Below, in pieces: positions 61,702 through 64,000 of a DNA stretch of 64,000 nt. The first letter of the stretch is position 1, and each line of letters starts with the position of its first letter. The stretch comes from RGIG8748 sp045606045 (GTDB lineage: Bacteria; Bacillota; Clostridia; UMGS1810), in contig JAZURE010000064.1 of assembly GCA_045606045.1 (NCBI GenBank), positions 1 through 64,000 of the forward strand. The letters run 5' to 3'. The translations under genes were made by a program, and so were the position numbers. The notes under the pieces were generated by a model that saw nothing but the letters and a program-made list of their open reading frames with translations, ran no database searches and had not been told where the DNA came from.

Positions 61702-62439
61702 TTACTTCTCGGTTTCTCTTATAAATTCACATATGATTTTTCCAAACTCTTCTTTACATGAATAATGACAATGTGTGCCATGCATCAGTCGATAATGTAT
61801 TTTACTCTCATCATATCCAAAATGCTTTAATGTAGAAAGAACAAGTTGTGTTTGTTCATATCGATTTTTCATATCATTATCCGAAACAATAAACATCATA
61901 GGCGGATAGCTGACAGCTTTTCCAATATGATATAGCGGTGCCGCCTCATCAATTATTACTCTCCTGGAATCAATTCCTCTTTCTCTCAGCACATTAAAAT
62001 GTGTTGTAGGCTGACCAGCGTCGTGAACATACCCTTTTATTATACCCTCAGGAATTTTGTACGGAGCTAAATACTTATTATCAAAACAAAGCATCATCGA
62101 GAGATATCCGCCGGCACTGCTTCCTCCGATATATATACCTTCACAAATTCCATACTCTCCGATATTTTTATATACCCAGGCTACTGCCTCGGCTGAATCG
62201 CAAATAAACTGGGGATACATAGCTTGCGGATACATCCTGTAATTTATTGATACAAAAGCTATGCCTTGGCTCGCCACATATTCACCAACTATTTTAGCTC
62301 TTGACTTATCGCCGTTTTCTATTCCACCACCGTGCATATACACAAACACTTTAAAAGCATCTGTGTCCGGAAGATAAATATCAAGATACTGCTCAGGATG
62401 TTGAGATTTACCATAACAAATGTCACCTATAAATTTCAT
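61702..62439 (-). CDS. alpha/beta hydrolase, esterase/lipase-like (HGGG type)
   Basis: The 245-residue protein has the oxyanion-hole motif MHGGGIENGDKS and the nucleophile elbow GGSSAGGYL. The later Asp and His are in IVSDNDMKNR and LMHGTHCHYS. It resembles hormone-sensitive-lipase-like or BD-FAE-type carboxylesterases. There is no signal peptide, so it acts in the cytoplasm. The ATG at 62439 follows AGGAGG. Substrate is not predictable. Confidence 0.85.
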   Translation of the reverse strand: MKFIGDICYGKSQHPEQYLDIYLPDTDAFKVFVYMHGGGIENGDKSRAKIVGEYVASQGIAFVSINYRMYPQAMYPQFICDSAEAVAWVYKNIGEYGICEGIYIGGSSAGGYLSMMLCFDNKYLAPYKIPEGIIKGYVHDAGQPTTHFNVLRERGIDSRRVIIDEAAPLYHIGKAVSYPPMMFIVSDNDMKNRYEQTQLVLSTLKHFGYDESKIHYRLMHGTHCHYSCKEEFGKIICEFIRETEK

Positions 62440-62542
62440 AATAAAGCCTCCTATATATTTTTTCAAAAATTTTTTCTCATGTCTTTCAACAAAATTAAAC
62501 AGTCTTTATATTGCGAGGCATACGGTTTAGATGCAAGTTACG

Positions 62543-62705
62543 AAAGGCTTCTCCTCGAGGAGAGGCTCCGCCGCAGGCGGTGGTGAGGTGTTGTAGGAAA
62601 CGGATTTATCCGTTCCGTTATTGCGGAATGCATAAATGCATTCCCTACAATTCCACCTCATCCGAGTTGCTTCGCAACCCACCTTCCCCTCACGGGGAAG
62701 GCTTT
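62543..62705. mobile_element. MITE/REP-like non-coding repeat, 163 bp
   Basis: A GC-rich non-coding insertion with imperfect 12-bp terminal inverted repeats (62543-62554 and 62694-62705, two mismatches). Several nested palindromes lie inside: CTCCTCGAGGAG, CCGCCGCAGGCGG, AACGGATTTATCCGTT, GGAATGCATAAATGCATTCC and GTTGCTTCGCAAC. GGTGAGGTG...GTAGG near the left end is mirrored by CCTAC...CCACCTCATC on the right. Similar elements with a GGGGAAGG end are scattered in gut Clostridia. It sits in the intergenic region between two accessory genes and encodes no protein. Confidence 0.7.
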
Positions 62706-62758
62706 ATTTAATTCGTCAACATTCGATAACCTTCATATGCGGGACAGATGGTTTAGAT

Positions 62759-63700
62759 TCAACTCATTTTTGCTAAATCTTCAATAAAGATGCATTCCCT
62801 ACCCTCATCTTCAATGAGAATTTTTGCCATCTCATAAATTCTATCAGCATAATCAGGCTCGTACGCCATATAATCGTCGAAGAAATATTGTTCATGATTG
62901 CCAATACATATCAGCTCATCATTGCAACGGCGCTTAAGTTCTTCCCGCAATTCCTCTACATTGTAGTTGTTCAAGTCAAAATTATCATCAAGTTTTTTGA
63001 ATTTAAGCCCTGTTTTTTCATCAACTACATAACCAATAACCTTATCATTATCAAACAACGCAGGGTCAGAAAAATGATTATATCCACATATGGAGTTTGT
63101 TATTGCCACATCTTTTGTTATACGGGTAAAAAGTTTCGACTCAGGCTTGCGATTCTGCAAAAGTCTGCCTGCATGACCGTATGGCAAGGAATCGTAATCC
63201 CCATCAAATTCCTTTGTTTCCCCTACGCTTACGCATACAATTTCAGCCCCACAATCGCGCAAAGCACGACATCCGTCATAACTCACAGGAACCCAATGTG
63301 GAACGACGCCATATGTAAAGCTCTTCTCTCCTGCAAATCTAATGACCTCATCCCTTATCAGATTAAACAACTTGTACATATCATCATAAGATGCGTTTAT
63401 ATGCGGATAGTCTGGGAATTCCTGATAGGAATGAAAGCCGAGCTTCAGCCAATCTGACGCAGCTTCCCACTCTGCCTTGTAACAGTCCGTCATTTCAGAA
63501 AGATTAAACTCATCCATGCCATAGAAATAATCTGTTCGGTAAAATAGATTTATCTGTGTTTTTAAACCCCATCTTTCGTGTGCATTTTTGAGCATCGCAA
63601 AAAACGGATGATTAAACATAGACTTCGGACGCTGTCGTGTAAGGTCACGAAATATCCATATTGCATCATCAATAAACGAAAAAAAGTATTTTTTACTCAT
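62759..63700 (-). CDS. polysaccharide deacetylase-like (NodB-fold) protein, family uncertain
   Basis: The 313-residue protein starts MSKKYFFSFIDDAIWIFRDL. SFIDDAIW may correspond to the metal-binding DD of the NodB/glycoside hydrolase-deacetylase barrel, with LGFHSYQEFPDYP and CIGNHEQYFF supplying His residues. No signal peptide is present. The family is uncertain and the role unknown. The ATG at 63700 is preceded by GGAGG; an ATG at the site itself is less likely. A leader like that of dgt precedes it. Confidence 0.6.
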   Translation of the reverse strand: MSKKYFFSFIDDAIWIFRDLTRQRPKSMFNHPFFAMLKNAHERWGLKTQINLFYRTDYFYGMDEFNLSEMTDCYKAEWEAASDWLKLGFHSYQEFPDYPHINASYDDMYKLFNLIRDEVIRFAGEKSFTYGVVPHWVPVSYDGCRALRDCGAEIVCVSVGETKEFDGDYDSLPYGHAGRLLQNRKPESKLFTRITKDVAITNSICGYNHFSDPALFDNDKVIGYVVDEKTGLKFKKLDDNFDLNNYNVEELREELKRRCNDELICIGNHEQYFFDDYMAYEPDYADRIYEMAKILIEDEGRECIFIEDLAKMS

Positions 63701-63748
63701 AATAATATCCTCCATTAATTACTAAATTAATTTCTTTAATAGTTCGTG

Positions 63749-63926
63749 TCAAGCCAGGAGAACAGTGAATAATAGGACCTACTAATTTTCCCTTAAATTT
63801 TTCACTGCTTTTTTTCGAACAAAATTCTTTAGAACCTGCGAGAATACTGGATTTTCTCGCATCCGATAGTATATGTAAATATTATAAATCGGCAAACTAA
63901 TCTTTTAAATTGTATGGACTTGACAA
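63749..63926 (-). repeat. copy B of the repeated promoter-leader sequence
   Basis: This is the shorter copy of the sequence at 59189-59439, in the same orientation. On the minus strand a promoter (TTGCCG, 16 bases, TATACT) is followed by the hairpin GCGAGAA/TTCTCGC with the loop AATCCAGTA (63838-63860). AGCAGTGAA then pairs with TTCACTGTT (63801-63809 and 63761-63769). The block GGACCTACTAATTTTCCC at 63775-63792 is nearly identical to copy A. It precedes the deacetylase-like gene by about 50 bases. Beyond 63926 no gene is seen to the window end. Confidence 0.75.
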
Positions 63927-64000
63927 AAGTAAAACTTAATCCTTTATATAATTATAGCTTATATTAACATCATTAACTTTTGTTTCCTGTTTGAATATGT

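Overview
The window is a chromosomal segment from an endospore-forming member of the Clostridia. It is AT-rich by eye, and most genes lie on the minus strand. The evidence is a GerA/GerB/GerC germinant-receptor operon with its CLC_0170-type small membrane protein, spoVT, veg, an IspH-ribosomal protein S1 fusion, ThyX-type thymidylate synthesis, and the conserved Firmicutes block smc-ftsY-ylxM-ffh-rpsP-khpA-rimM-trmD-rplS-lepB-rbgA-rnhB-yraN. No genus can be named from the sequence alone.

Layout: 1-3.46 kb is the end of a prophage or related element on the plus strand: a lambda O/DnaD-like initiator with its origin iterons inside the gene, a DnaB-type helicase, a tiny basic protein and an ArpU/RinA-like regulator. 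It runs up to a tRNA-Arg(CCG) gene, which is a plausible integration site. 3.6-10.8 kb holds dTTP synthesis (tmk, thyX), a TagA/WecG glycosyltransferase, a phosphatase, an aminotransferase, then yraN, rnhB, rbgA, lepB and rplS. 10.9-24.3 kb holds translation, SRP, SMC and Clp proteolysis genes. comEC-holA lies on the plus strand at 24.4-27.6 kb. 27.6-32.7 kb has a secreted unknown, ispH-rpsA, plsC, cmk and a LysR regulator. 32.8-36.6 kb is the ger operon. 36.7-40.4 kb (plus strand) has veg, a P-loop protein, a YigZ protein, a class B PBP, rubrerythrin and a small membrane protein. 40.5-41.8 kb has spoVT, a candidate structured ncRNA and RNase P RNA, and 41.8-48.6 kb has nif3, trmK, pgi, plsY, der, a DUF512 radical SAM gene, rpmF and yceD. 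ackA and pta follow, then a long minus-strand run dgt-dnaG-rpoD-comEA-response regulator-histidine kinase-GerMN lipoprotein-murI-LOG. From 59.2 to 63.9 kb there is an accessory island: an XRE-serine dehydratase fusion, a GNAT enzyme, an alpha/beta hydrolase, a MITE-like repeat and a deacetylase-like enzyme.

The most unusual signal is a roughly 180-250 bp non-coding sequence present twice in the same orientation (59189-59439 and 63749-63926). Each copy contains a sigma-A-like promoter followed by a potentially structured leader. One copy precedes dgt-dnaG-rpoD and the other precedes the deacetylase-like gene, so together they bracket the accessory island. Other notable points are the initiator-embedded origin, a 162-nt rod-shaped ncRNA convergent with rnpB, two copies of a promoter-palindrome module flanking the phage regulator gene, a hairpin that contains the rubrerythrin ribosome-binding site, and a response regulator/kinase/GerMN-lipoprotein cluster resembling MtrAB-LpqB.
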